Of a DNA stretch of 64,000 bases, positions 17,475-26,217 are shown piece after piece. Position numbers and translations under genes: made by a program. Numbering within the stretch: the first letter of the stretch is position 1; each line of letters starts with the position of its first letter. The notes beneath the pieces are model-generated. The model did not search any database and was not told the DNA's origin. It worked only from the letters and a program-made list of their open reading frames with translations. Where the stretch lies: NCBI GenBank assembly GCA_964420835.1, contig CAYQUO010000002.1, forward strand, positions 62,001-126,000. The letters are read 5' to 3'. Origin of the DNA: CAYQUO01 sp964420835 (lineage in GTDB: Bacteria; Chloroflexota; Anaerolineae; Anaerolineales; Anaerolineaceae).

Positions 17475-18701
17475 ATGCAATCCATCCATGTGGCTCACCA
17501 GAATCGAAAGCAGGTGTTCCTACAGTGGCTTGCCTTGGTGCTGGCCCTGGGTCTGGCTGGTGGTTGTACCGGTAAAACACCATCTCCCGTGCCAACGGCC
17601 CTGCCATTGCAGGAAACCCCTGCCATCCTGTCCTCCTCCAGGATTATCCTGGCTGAAGGTCGGCTCGTTCCTGGCGAAAATGTCCAGTTAACCTTCCCGG
17701 TTTCGGGGGTGGTGGCTGAAGTGCTGGTTAAGGAAGGTGAAGGGGTGAAAAAGGGAGAAGTGATCGCCCGGTTGCAGGGGACAAGCCAGGTGGAGGCAGC
17801 CATTGCCGAGGCTGATGTGCAGGTCCTGCAGTCCAAAAAGGACCTGAAAGACCTGAAGGAAAAGCATCAGCAGGCACTGGCGTATGCCGAAGTGACCCTG
17901 GCCAAGGCTGAGACTGCCCTTAAGGACGCCCAGGAGAACCGTGCCAGCAAGGATTACCAGCAGGCCTCGAATGCCACCCTCGATTGGATGCGTGCCAATT
18001 ACCTGCTGGCTGAGGACGCCCTGCGGAAAGCCAGCGAGGAGTATGATCTTTTCAAGGACCGGCCGGACAACGACCTGGACAAGGCCCACGTGCTCAGCAG
18101 GCTTTCGGCAGCCCAGCTGGAACGGGACCGCACACTTTGGGTGCTCAACGATGCCCTGGCCAAACCGGACCCACAAGAGGTGGCCGAAGCCGACGCCCGG
18201 GTTTCGCTGGCAGCGGCCAGCCTTGCCAGGGCGGAGACGGATCACGAGGCCCTCCTGCAGGGCCCCAACCCCGACGAACTGGCCCTGGCTGAGGCGGCCG
18301 TGGCAAATGCGGAGGCCCAGTTGGAGGCCGCGCGCGCTCATCTGGACGACCTTCAGATCAAAGCCCCGTTTGATGGCCAGGTCATCGCCAATGACTTGGA
18401 GGTGGGACAGTGGGCATATCCTGCTGCAACCGTTTCCATGGCCAATTTCTCCTCCTGGAAGGTGGAAACGATTGACCTGACCGAACTGGATGTGACGGGT
18501 ATCAGCATCGGGGATGCAGCCGAGGTGACCTTTGACGCCATCCCGGGCCTTTCCATGACCGGAAAGGTTGAAAGGATTCAGGCATTTGGAATTGAACGCC
18601 AGGGCGATATAACCTACAAGGCGGTCATCCTGTTGGATAAGAGTGACCCCAGGCTCTTGTGGAATATGACTGCTTTTGTCACCTTCCTCCCGGAGGAATA
18701 G
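17475..18701 (+). CDS. Membrane-fusion (HlyD/MacA-like) lipoprotein, adaptor 1
   Basis: A 408-residue periplasmic-adaptor protein. The signal sequence ends in a lipobox (LGLAGGC). It is followed by a Thr/Pro linker and a split biotinyl-lipoyl domain: FPVSGVVAEVLVKEGEGVKKGE at the N-side (about residues 68-90) and IKAPFDGQVIANDLEVGQW at the C-side. Between them lie about 200 residues of Ala/Glu/Leu-rich heptads forming a long helical hairpin, then a beta-barrel (VEVTFDAIPGL region). ATG 17475 is supported by GGAAGA upstream. It likely clamps the divergent FtsX-type permeases. No TolC-like protein is in the window, consistent with a single-membrane cell. Confidence 0.85.
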   Translation: MQSIHVAHQNRKQVFLQWLALVLALGLAGGCTGKTPSPVPTALPLQETPAILSSSRIILAEGRLVPGENVQLTFPVSGVVAEVLVKEGEGVKKGEVIARLQGTSQVEAAIAEADVQVLQSKKDLKDLKEKHQQALAYAEVTLAKAETALKDAQENRASKDYQQASNATLDWMRANYLLAEDALRKASEEYDLFKDRPDNDLDKAHVLSRLSAAQLERDRTLWVLNDALAKPDPQEVAEADARVSLAAASLARAETDHEALLQGPNPDELALAEAAVANAEAQLEAARAHLDDLQIKAPFDGQVIANDLEVGQWAYPAATVSMANFSSWKVETIDLTELDVTGISIGDAAEVTFDAIPGLSMTGKVERIQAFGIERQGDITYKAVILLDKSDPRLLWNMTAFVTFLPEE

Positions 18702-18708
18702 GAACAGG

Positions 18709-19917
18709 ATGAAAACCGCCAACCCGCTCCAGGCATTCTGCTCAAGGACTCCCTTCATCCTGGCCTCTGTCCTCCTCCTGGCTCTTACCGGCGTCTCCGC
18801 CTGCAGCGGGCAACCTTTCGCCACACCCACCCAGACGGTTACACCCAGCCCCGATCCGAACATCGTCCTTGTGGAGGGAAAAATTGTCCCGGCACACTTT
18901 GCCGTGCTTGGCTTCCCCCGCAGCGGGATCGTGGAGGAGGTTCTGGCCCGTGAAGGGGAACAAATCGCCAAAGGGGGTGTCATCGCCCGTCTGAGCGGCG
19001 TGGAGCAGGCCAGGGCGGCCATTGCATCTGCTGATCTTCAATTGACCTCGGCAAAAAAATCCTTAAAGGATCTTGTTGAGAACTCGGGTGTGGCGACGGC
19101 GCAGGCTGAATTGGATCTTGCCCGGGCCCGTATTGCGCTGGACGACGCCATCGACATGCGGGACAGGATGGGGCCGGCTTCGAAATCCTTCCAGGACAAT
19201 GCCCAGGCGGAATACATCCTGGCCAAACAGGCTCTGGAGGATGCCGAAGACCTGTGGTCATATTTCGACGACCTTCCGGAAGATGACCCCCAGCGGGCAA
19301 TGGGGTTGAGGAACCTTGCCAACTGCCAGCGCCGTTTTGATACTGCCGTCGCCACACTTAATTACTCCAAAACAGGACCGGATAAATACCAGAAGAACGA
19401 AGCCGAAGCCATGGTTAACCTGCAGCAATCAAGAGTCGAAGATGCAGAGCGGCGTTACACTCGCAGGAAAGACGGACCCGACCCGGAGGAGTTGGAATTA
19501 AGACAAGCGGCGGTATGGCAAGCCGAAGCCTCCCTTGAGGCAGCAAGGGCATCCCTGGATGACCTGGAATTAAAGGCGCCTTTTTATGGCACGGTGGTGG
19601 ATATTCCATTCAAACCTGGGCAGGTTGCCCAGCCAGTGGACGGCGTGATCTTTGGCGACCTGGGTGCCTGGCAGGTGGAAACATCAGATTTAAAGGAGTT
19701 GGACGTGGTGGGCATTCACCCTGGCATGCCAGTAACGATGACCGTGAAAGCCATACCGGGTATCGTGCTGGATGGCACCGTGAAACAGGTGAACATGCTC
19801 GGCGAGAACAGGCAGGGCGACATTGTGTACAAGATCACGATGGACATTGCAAACCCTGACCCGCGCCTGCTTTGGAATATGACAGTGAAGGTGACTCTGC
19901 GCAAGGTGGTCAAATGA
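18709..19917 (+). CDS. Membrane-fusion (HlyD/MacA-like) lipoprotein, adaptor 2
   Basis: A 402-residue paralogue of the preceding gene: signal peptide with lipobox (TGVSAC), Thr/Pro linker, lipoyl half-motif FPRSGIVEEVLAREGEQIAKGG, a long helical hairpin, the return half LKAPFYGTVVDIPFKPGQVA, and the beta-barrel. GGAGGAATAGGAACAGG precedes ATG 18709, 7 bp after the upstream stop. Both adaptors keep the same end sequence (PRLLWNMT), which shows common ancestry. Two different adaptors beside two different permeases suggest a heteromeric complex. Confidence 0.85.
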   Translation: MKTANPLQAFCSRTPFILASVLLLALTGVSACSGQPFATPTQTVTPSPDPNIVLVEGKIVPAHFAVLGFPRSGIVEEVLAREGEQIAKGGVIARLSGVEQARAAIASADLQLTSAKKSLKDLVENSGVATAQAELDLARARIALDDAIDMRDRMGPASKSFQDNAQAEYILAKQALEDAEDLWSYFDDLPEDDPQRAMGLRNLANCQRRFDTAVATLNYSKTGPDKYQKNEAEAMVNLQQSRVEDAERRYTRRKDGPDPEELELRQAAVWQAEASLEAARASLDDLELKAPFYGTVVDIPFKPGQVAQPVDGVIFGDLGAWQVETSDLKELDVVGIHPGMPVTMTVKAIPGIVLDGTVKQVNMLGENRQGDIVYKITMDIANPDPRLLWNMTVKVTLRKVVK

Positions 19918-20408
19918 AACCATCCGGGCACGGATTGCTGGCGTGGGTAGTTATGGCGGGGCTGGCCGTTCTGACCTCTGCGGCAGTCATCGCCCCGGAT
20001 TCCCTGCGGCATAACCCGGAACCCATCCCCACCCCTGCTGCCATTACCACACTTACATCCACATCCCCTGCCATTTCCATGGCAACCTCCGGCAATGGGA
20101 TGGATGATTTTTCAGCGGCAAAAATTCTCTTCCCGGTACCGCTGCCAAACTGGAACATGGGAATTACCATCCAGATGCCGGCAACCATCCGGGGGGAATA
20201 CCGGGCAGTGGTTGGTGAGACCTTAAAAGAATATACCTGTGCTCCGGAAACGGATTACCAGCGGCCAAACTGGCTGTTCTGCCATGGGCGCCTCCCGGGG
20301 GTTGACAAGCGCGTGCCCTTCCGGCTGATCGATACGGCTACCGGCTGGCAGGTGTTCAGCCACGAGATCTACATCCCCCTTGATATTCTCTACTCGGAGA
20401 TCCTTTAA
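19914..20408 (+). CDS. Small exported or membrane-anchored hypothetical protein
   Basis: A 164-residue protein with a single N-terminal hydrophobic segment (LLAWVVMAGLAVLTSAAVIA), a Pro/Thr-rich linker and a compact C-terminal domain with four Cys-containing or aromatic strands (KEYTCAPETDY, WLFCHGRLPG). I do not recognise the family. ATG 19914 overlaps the stop of adaptor 2, so it is made with the export system and may be an accessory subunit or a substrate-binding partner. Two cysteines in the external domain could form a disulfide. Confidence 0.7.
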   Translation: MKPSGHGLLAWVVMAGLAVLTSAAVIAPDSLRHNPEPIPTPAAITTLTSTSPAISMATSGNGMDDFSAAKILFPVPLPNWNMGITIQMPATIRGEYRAVVGETLKEYTCAPETDYQRPNWLFCHGRLPGVDKRVPFRLIDTATGWQVFSHEIYIPLDILYSEIL

Positions 20409-20446
20409 CCAAAATGCTTGTCGCCTGGAAACAACCTGCGGCCCGC

Positions 20447-21823
20447 TCAACCGCCTTCTGCATTGAGCAGGGGGAGGCGAATGGTGAAGGTCGTCCCTTC
20501 CCCGGGGCTGGATGTGACCTCGATCATCCCTCCATGGGCGCGGGCGATCCATTCGGCAATGGACAAACCGAGGCCAAACCCCTTTCCGCCGCCGCGGCGG
20601 CGGGATTTTTCTCCCCGGTAGAAACGCTCGAAAATATGCGGCAAATCTTCCGGAGCGATCCCCGGGCCGTTATCGCTTACAGTGACCCTGACCGTCCGAT
20701 CCTTTTCCCTGTCCAATGCCAGCAACACCTTCCCGCCTGGCTGTGTGTAATCAACTGCGTTGCTGATGATGTTCAGGAATAATTGCTTCAGGCGGTCGCG
20801 GTCGCCCCTTACTTGTGCCTGATCAATTTCAGTGACCTGCAGGTCCAGTTTTTCGCCGACCACCAGGCTCATTTGTCGGTGAACCTCCATGAGCAGGGTG
20901 TCCAGTTCCACTGTTTCCATTAGCAATGGCAGTTTTCCGGACTCCGCCTGTGCGAGGAGGAGCAGGTCGCCGACCAGCCGGTTCAGGCGGTCCACCTCTG
21001 TCTCGATTCCGGACAGGGTTTCCTCGTCCATCTGGCCGAACTGTCTCAACAGCCCAACATTGCCCTTGATGACGGTGAGCGGGGTGCGCAGTTCGTGGCT
21101 CACATCGGCCAGGAAACGCTTTTGAGTGGAAAACAGGTTTTCCAGCCGCTCAAGGGTCTGGTTGAAAGTGGTGATGAGCTGTCCGATCTCGTCGTCCGCC
21201 GATCCATCCAACGGGATGCGACGCTGCAGGTCATCGACCTTACTGATGGCGGTGGCAATGCGTGTGGCGGTTTCCAGGGGTGCAAGGGTCTGCCGGGTGA
21301 TGAGCCAGGCCATGGCAGCCGAAATGATCATGAACAGCACGGTCAGGCTGACGAGGAGCACCGCCAGGGAGCGCAGAAGAAGGTCGACCAGTTTGAGACT
21401 GACCCCCACCTGCAAAAGCCCGGCCATCCCGCGCTGGGTTACCAGGGGCACAGACAGTACCCGCAGGCGGTCGGTCCCCACCTGGATTGTGTTATAGATC
21501 GGGATCCCTGACAGGCGGTTGGTTTCATCCAGGGGTTTGGTCAGCCAGGCTGGCCGGCTGATTTGTAATTCGCGATCGGGTCCTGAGACCTGGAAGAGGA
21601 GGTTTTCGGTCAACTGCAGGCCCATGACGGAACGAACGTCGAAGCGATTGACGCTGTTGACCTTTAACCGCTCGGTGATGAACTGGGCGGATTCTGCCAG
21701 GCTGGCATCAACCTGATCCAGCATGAGGGTGTAAACCAGCCCATACAGAAGACCCCCGAAGATCAGCAGAACTCCTCCGAGCAGCCCACTGTAGAGCAGT
21801 GTCAGGCGCAACCGCAGGGACAT
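20447..21823 (-). CDS. Sensor histidine kinase
   Basis: A 458-residue membrane kinase. It has an N-terminal helix (LLGGVLLIFGGLLYGLVY), an extracytoplasmic sensor of about 120 residues, a second helix (LAVLLVSLTVLFMIISAAMAWLI is the region), then HAMP, and the HisKA box FLADVSHELRTPL with the phospho-accepting His. The HATPase part has NIISNAVDYTQPGG (N box), DNGPGIAPEDL (G1) and GKGFGLGLSI (G2). It directly follows the response regulator gene, the ATG sharing its border with the regulator stop. Position next to the export locus, convergent with the small exported protein, suggests it senses envelope stress or an exported compound. Confidence 0.92.
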   Translation of the reverse strand: MSLRLRLTLLYSGLLGGVLLIFGGLLYGLVYTLMLDQVDASLAESAQFITERLKVNSVNRFDVRSVMGLQLTENLLFQVSGPDRELQISRPAWLTKPLDETNRLSGIPIYNTIQVGTDRLRVLSVPLVTQRGMAGLLQVGVSLKLVDLLLRSLAVLLVSLTVLFMIISAAMAWLITRQTLAPLETATRIATAISKVDDLQRRIPLDGSADDEIGQLITTFNQTLERLENLFSTQKRFLADVSHELRTPLTVIKGNVGLLRQFGQMDEETLSGIETEVDRLNRLVGDLLLLAQAESGKLPLLMETVELDTLLMEVHRQMSLVVGEKLDLQVTEIDQAQVRGDRDRLKQLFLNIISNAVDYTQPGGKVLLALDREKDRTVRVTVSDNGPGIAPEDLPHIFERFYRGEKSRRRGGGKGFGLGLSIAEWIARAHGGMIEVTSSPGEGTTFTIRLPLLNAEGG

Positions 21824-22501
21824 TTATGGATTTTCGCGCAGAACATACCCCACACCGCGGGAGGTGTGGAGAAAGCGCTGTTCGCCGTTGCTTTCCAGTT
21901 TTTGCCTCAGGTAGCGAATGTAAACATCCAGAACGTTGCTCTCGCCGCCGAAATCGTATCCCCATACCCGGTCAAAAATGAGTTCGCGGGTGAGCACCTG
22001 GCGCGGGTGGCGCATGAACAGTTCCAGTAGGTCATATTCCTTGGCCGTAAGGGGAATGATCCGCTCACCTCGTTTTGCCTGGCGGGTGGCCACATCCAAA
22101 GTCAGGTCGTTAAACTGGTAGACCGGCGGATGTTCCTGCTGGGTTCTCCTTAATAATGCCCGTATCCGCGCCAGCAGTTCGTCCAGGGCGAAAGGCTTGA
22201 CCATGTAATCATCAACGCCCGAATCCAGCCCTTGTACGCGGTCCTGGAGGGCGTCCTTGGCCGTCAGCATCAGGATGGGGACATCGTTGACGACCCGCAG
22301 ACGCTGGCAAACCTCCAGGCCGTCCATCCCGGGGAGCATCCAATCCAGGATGATCAGATCCGGGCGAAGGTCGCGGGCCAGGTTCAAGCCTTTCTCGCCG
22401 TCCAGGGCGGTTTCAACCCGGTACCCCTCGTAGGTTAAACCCCTGCGCAGCACCTTTAAGATGGCTTCATCATCTTCGATTATCAGGATCAGTTCTTTCA
22501 T
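21824..22501 (-). CDS. Response regulator, OmpR/PhoB family
   Basis: A 225-residue regulator. The receiver domain shows the acidic pair (IIEDDE), the phospho-acceptor Asp in LIILDWMLPGMDG near residue 52, the switch Thr in MLTAKD and the Lys in MVKPFALDELLARI. The C-terminal winged helix contains LTAKEYDLLELFMRHPRQVLT and VDVYIRYLRQKLE-like wording (LDVYIRYLRQKLE). It is the first gene of a two-gene unit with the kinase. Its targets are not shown by sequence; the adjacent ABC export system is the nearest candidate. Confidence 0.93.
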   Translation of the reverse strand: MKELILIIEDDEAILKVLRRGLTYEGYRVETALDGEKGLNLARDLRPDLIILDWMLPGMDGLEVCQRLRVVNDVPILMLTAKDALQDRVQGLDSGVDDYMVKPFALDELLARIRALLRRTQQEHPPVYQFNDLTLDVATRQAKRGERIIPLTAKEYDLLELFMRHPRQVLTRELIFDRVWGYDFGGESNVLDVYIRYLRQKLESNGEQRFLHTSRGVGYVLRENP

Positions 22502-22688
22502 TATTCACTCCCATTAAATTACTATACCACAAGTGAAGGGTTGAAAAAAGAACCATCCGCAACCCGGTAATAATGGACCGGCAGACCATTATTGCATATC
22601 AGCATGGGCAGCCCGGAGAACGAAGCTCCGCCCTTTCCGGCGCCGTCAAAGGCGAATCAAGCAGTTTTTAGCGGTTATAATGGCTTGA

Positions 22689-23840
22689 ATGCCTGAAGAG
22701 ATGCTGCCCCCACCCGCCTGGGTGGACACACCGAATAAACTGCAAAACATGGTGGATGACCTGGCTGGAAAGGCGATCCTGGCGATCGACACGGAATCCA
22801 ACAGCCTTTACGCCTACCGTGAAAAGGTGTGCCTGGTCCAGGTTTCCACTGTAGAGAAGGATTACCTGGTGGACCCGCTGGCACTGGGCAGCCTGGAACC
22901 GTTGGGGCCCATCTTTTCCAGCCCGAAGATCAGGAAGGTCTTCCATGCCGCTGAATATGATGTCATTTGCCTGCGGCGGGATTTTGGCTTTAGTTTTAAG
23001 AACCTATTCGACACGATGCTTGCCAGCCGCATCCTTGGCCGGCAGGAGGTCGGGCTGGGGGATATCCTGGAGAGCGACCTCGGGGTAAGACTGGACAAAC
23101 GGTTTCAGAAGGTGAACTGGGGCAAACGCCCGCTTCCGCCGGAATGGCTGGCGTATGCCCGCCTGGACAGCCATTACCTGATCCCGCTGCAGGAAAGGCT
23201 GCACCGGGAACTTGTCCGCAAGCACCTCCTGCAACTGGCGGAGGAGGATTTTCGCCGGGTGTGCCAGGCCAGCAAGCCGGCGAACTGCAACAATGGCAAC
23301 CAATGCTGGAAGGCCGCCGGCGGGCAGGACCTGACCCCGCAGCAAATGGCCGTTCTGCAGGCATTGTGTGATTACCGGGAAAAGAAGGCCCGGGCACGCG
23401 ATATCCCCCCCTTTAAGGTACTGTCAAATGAAACCCTTGTGAACCTGGCACAGGCCTGCCCGAAGGAACCAGCCGAACTCGTGGCGATCCCCGGCATTAG
23501 CAGCCGTCAGGCGAAGAAGATCGGCAGGGAACTTTTGGACGCCATCCACAGCGGCGAAAACTCGCCACCACCGATCCGTCAGCGCCGCCGCGAACGGCCA
23601 GGCGAAGCCCAACTGACACGCCTGGAGGCGTTGCGTTGCTGGCGCAAGCAAAAAGGGCAGGAACTGGGCGTGCCCTCGGATGTGGTGCTGCCCAAGGATG
23701 CGCTGGAAGCCGTGGCAGGATCCAACCCAAATACACTGGAAGACCTGAAGCATGTGCTGACCGACCTGCCATGGCGCTGGGAGCATTACGGCCGGGAGAT
23801 CCTGGCGGTGATACAGAACAGGCCGGGGGAGGGAAAATGA
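22689..23840 (+). CDS. rnd: Ribonuclease D (3'-5' exoribonuclease)
   Basis: A 383-residue DEDDy exonuclease with HRDC modules, matching RNase D length. Catalytic acidic residues are in ILAIDTESNSL (Exo I), FHAAEYDVICL (Exo II) and ARLDSHYLIPL (Exo III, with the Tyr). Two HRDC domains follow: about residues 215-290 (QMAVLQALCDYREKKARARD) and 310-380 (RLEALRCWRKQKGQELGVPS). RNase D trims 3' ends of tRNA precursors and other structured RNAs. Its stop overlaps the start of the beta-CASP nuclease gene, and a tRNA gene lies just downstream, so this is a small RNA-processing cluster. Confidence 0.92.
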   Translation: MPEEMLPPPAWVDTPNKLQNMVDDLAGKAILAIDTESNSLYAYREKVCLVQVSTVEKDYLVDPLALGSLEPLGPIFSSPKIRKVFHAAEYDVICLRRDFGFSFKNLFDTMLASRILGRQEVGLGDILESDLGVRLDKRFQKVNWGKRPLPPEWLAYARLDSHYLIPLQERLHRELVRKHLLQLAEEDFRRVCQASKPANCNNGNQCWKAAGGQDLTPQQMAVLQALCDYREKKARARDIPPFKVLSNETLVNLAQACPKEPAELVAIPGISSRQAKKIGRELLDAIHSGENSPPPIRQRRRERPGEAQLTRLEALRCWRKQKGQELGVPSDVVLPKDALEAVAGSNPNTLEDLKHVLTDLPWRWEHYGREILAVIQNRPGEGK

Positions 23841-25231
23841 TCATCAATTTCCTGGGTGCTGCGAGAACGGTCACCGGTTCACAATTTCTGCTGGAAGTCA
23901 ACGACCACAGATTGTTGCTGGAATGCGGACTTTTCCAAGGAAAACGGGCTGAGAGCATCACGCGCAACCGGAATTTCGTCTTCGATGTCACCTCCGTGGA
24001 CGCGGTGCTCCTTTCGCATGCCCACATTGATCATTCCGGGAACCTGCCCAACTTGGTGCGGAATGGCTACCGAGGCCCTATTTACGCCACGTCTGCCACG
24101 GCAAGCCTGGCAGAGATCATGCTGCTTGATTCCGCCCATGTTCAGGAGATGGACGTGCAATACCTGAACAAAAAGCGGGCAAAGCGCGGTGAGCCGCCGG
24201 TTGAACCGCTATACACCACCCTGGATGCCGGCAATGTACTGCCCCTCCTGCGGCCGCTGGCTTACGACGAGGAGTTCGAGCCGGTTCCGGGTGTGACCGT
24301 CCGCATGGAGGATGCCGGGCACATCCTGGGCTCCGCCGGGGTGGTGCTGGATGTCAAAGAAAAGGGGCGCCGTTTTCGCCTGTGGTTCTCTGGCGATATT
24401 GGCCGGCTGAAACTGCCCCTGTTGCGCGATCCAATCCTGCCTGAAAAGCCGACCTACCTGATGATGGAATGCACCTACGGTGACAAATCGCACAATGACC
24501 CGGATGAAGCCTACGTGGAGTTCCGCGAGGTGATCCGCAAAACGGTGCAACGCGGTGGCAAGGTGATCATCCCCGCCTTTGCCGTGGGGCGCACCCAGGA
24601 ACTGGTCTATTTTCTCAACAAAATGATCTCGGAACAGGAGATCCCCAGGATCCCGGTCTTTGTGGACAGTCCACTGGCGGTGAACGCCACCCGGATCTTC
24701 CGCAAGTTTCCGGAACTGTTCGATGATGAAACCAACGAGTTCATCCGACAGGAGCGGCACCCGGCGCTTTCTTTTGACCAGTTGACCTATGTTGGATCGG
24801 TCGAAGAATCCAAGAGGCTGAACGAGCGCCGCGAGCCGATGGTGATCATCTCGGCTTCGGGCATGGCGGAGGCCGGCCGCATCCTGCACCACCTGAAGAA
24901 TAACATCGAAGACCCCCGCAATACCATCTGCATCGTATCCTGGCAGGCGCCGCACACCCTGGGCCGCCGGCTGGCCGACCGCGAGACGGAGGTAAGGATC
25001 TTCGGGGAAACCTACCGGCGCAAGGCCGAAGTGGCCACCATTGGCGGGCTTTCCTCCCATGCCGGGCAGGATATGCTGGTAAATTACGCCCGGGCGGGCC
25101 GCGGTGACCTGAAGCAGATCTTTCTGGTGCACGGCGAGGCGGCACCGGCAGCCGCACTGCAGGGCCGGTTGAACGACAGCCAGGATGCGCCCGTACTGTA
25201 CCCGGAACTGGGCCAGAGCGTGGAGATCTGA
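23837..25231 (+). CDS. MBL-fold beta-CASP ribonuclease (YSH1/CPSF73-like)
   Basis: A 464-residue metallo-beta-lactamase fold enzyme with a beta-CASP insertion, the class that includes archaeal and bacterial CPSF-type RNA endo/exonucleases. Motif 2 is HAHIDHSGN. The MBL core continues with EDAGHILGSAGVVLD and FSGDIGR, and the beta-CASP end shows VIISASGMAEAGRILHHL and LSSHAGQDMLV. The start is ATG 23837, overlapping the RNase D stop; the open frame upstream is unused. It probably works with RNase D on RNA maturation or decay. The C-terminal TTFLVHGE-type segment (FLVHGEAAPA) is typical. Confidence 0.9.
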   Translation: MIINFLGAARTVTGSQFLLEVNDHRLLLECGLFQGKRAESITRNRNFVFDVTSVDAVLLSHAHIDHSGNLPNLVRNGYRGPIYATSATASLAEIMLLDSAHVQEMDVQYLNKKRAKRGEPPVEPLYTTLDAGNVLPLLRPLAYDEEFEPVPGVTVRMEDAGHILGSAGVVLDVKEKGRRFRLWFSGDIGRLKLPLLRDPILPEKPTYLMMECTYGDKSHNDPDEAYVEFREVIRKTVQRGGKVIIPAFAVGRTQELVYFLNKMISEQEIPRIPVFVDSPLAVNATRIFRKFPELFDDETNEFIRQERHPALSFDQLTYVGSVEESKRLNERREPMVIISASGMAEAGRILHHLKNNIEDPRNTICIVSWQAPHTLGRRLADRETEVRIFGETYRRKAEVATIGGLSSHAGQDMLVNYARAGRGDLKQIFLVHGEAAPAAALQGRLNDSQDAPVLYPELGQSVEI

Positions 25232-25249
25232 AGCGGGGACGCCGGTTCC

Positions 25250-25258
25250 TGCTATAAT
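25250..25258 (+). promoter_or_regulatory. Extended -10 promoter of tRNA-Ser
   Basis: TGC-TATAAT lies 12 bp before the mature tRNA 5' end. No good -35 is present 17 bp upstream, as expected for an extended -10 promoter. Confidence 0.5.
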
Positions 25259-25270
25259 TGGCCCAGGTTC

Positions 25271-25358
25271 GGAGAGGTGCCGGAGTGGTTGAACGGGGCG
25301 GTCTCGAAAACCGTTGTGGCCCTCGTGGTCACCGTGGGTTCGAATCCCACCCTCTCCG
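25271..25358 (+). tRNA. tRNA-Ser (anticodon CGA)
   Basis: An 88-nt class II tRNA. The acceptor stem is GGAGAGG paired with CCTCTCC plus discriminator G. The anticodon stem GCGGT/ACCGT carries loop CTCGAAA with anticodon CGA at 25305-25307. There is a long variable arm (TGTGGCCCTCGTGGTCACC region) and a T-arm GTGGG-TTCGAAT-CCCAC. CCA is not encoded. A T5 run at 25362-25366 follows. Confidence 0.95.
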
Positions 25359-25491
25359 CCTCTTTTTAATTCTTTCCAATGCATCCGTATTCGGATCCGC
25401 TTGCTGGTTGCCTGGCCCCGCCTGATCGATCATCCTGCACACTCCATTGGGCATTGGGGGCCAAAATCATTCGGGAACACCCTGTTCAACC

Positions 25492-26217
25492 ATGTCCACT
25501 GACAAACCGATGATCTCCCTCCAGGGGGTGCGAAAAGCCTACCAAACGCCCGCCGGTGAACTGCCTGCCCTGAAAGGCATAGACCTGCAGGTGCGGGCTG
25601 GTGAGTTCATTGGCATCATAGGCAGGTCCGGTGCGGGCAAGACGACGCTGGTGAACATGATCAGCGGCACCGATGCCCTGAGCGCCGGGGAGGTCTGGGT
25701 GGATGGGGATGCGGTCCATCTCATGGAGGAATCCACCCTGGCACTCTGGCGCGGCTTGAAGGTTGGCATCATCTACCAGAGTTTCCAATTGCTGCCCAAC
25801 CTGTCGCTGCTCGACAACATCCTGCTGCCCATGGACTTCTGCGGCCTGTACCGGGCCCAGGCGAGCCAGCAGCGGGCCTTGGAACTGCTGCGGCTGGTGG
25901 AGCTTGAAACCCATGCCGGCAAACTGCCTTCGGCCATCTCGGGCGGGCAACAGCAGCGGGTGGCCATTGCCCGGGCCCTGGCCAACGACCCGGCATTGAT
26001 CCTGGCGGACGAGCCCACCGGCAGGCTGGATTCCCAGACCGCCGCGACCATCTTCGAACTGTTCGAGGAGTTAATCCGCCAGGGAAAAACCATCCTGATG
26101 GTCACCCATGACCCATCCCTCACCGGCCGGTTCAGCCGGGTGCTTGCCCTTGCCGACGGGCTGATTACGGCAGACACGGCCGCCACCGCCCGGGGTGGCT
26201 CCGGAGACCTGGCATGA
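25492..26217 (+). CDS. ABC transporter ATP-binding protein, MacB/LolD type
   Basis: A 241-residue ATPase: Walker A GRSGAGKTT, signature ISGGQQQR, Walker B LILADEPT, H-loop MVTHDPS. ATG 25492 is preferred; the frame extends upstream to 25447 in non-conserved sequence. Its stop overlaps the start of a second ATPase gene, and the permease follows in the same way, so three coupled genes form an export system. Two different ATPases with one double-size permease point to a heteromeric engine. Confidence 0.9.
   Translation: MSTDKPMISLQGVRKAYQTPAGELPALKGIDLQVRAGEFIGIIGRSGAGKTTLVNMISGTDALSAGEVWVDGDAVHLMEESTLALWRGLKVGIIYQSFQLLPNLSLLDNILLPMDFCGLYRAQASQQRALELLRLVELETHAGKLPSAISGGQQQRVAIARALANDPALILADEPTGRLDSQTAATIFELFEELIRQGKTILMVTHDPSLTGRFSRVLALADGLITADTAATARGGSGDLA

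Noticed and set aside
17688..19022. Minus-strand open frame of 444 codons
   Set aside because: Antisense to the two adaptor genes; no motif or start signal.
24209..25384. Minus-strand open frame of 391 codons
   Set aside because: Antisense to the beta-CASP nuclease and crosses the tRNA gene.
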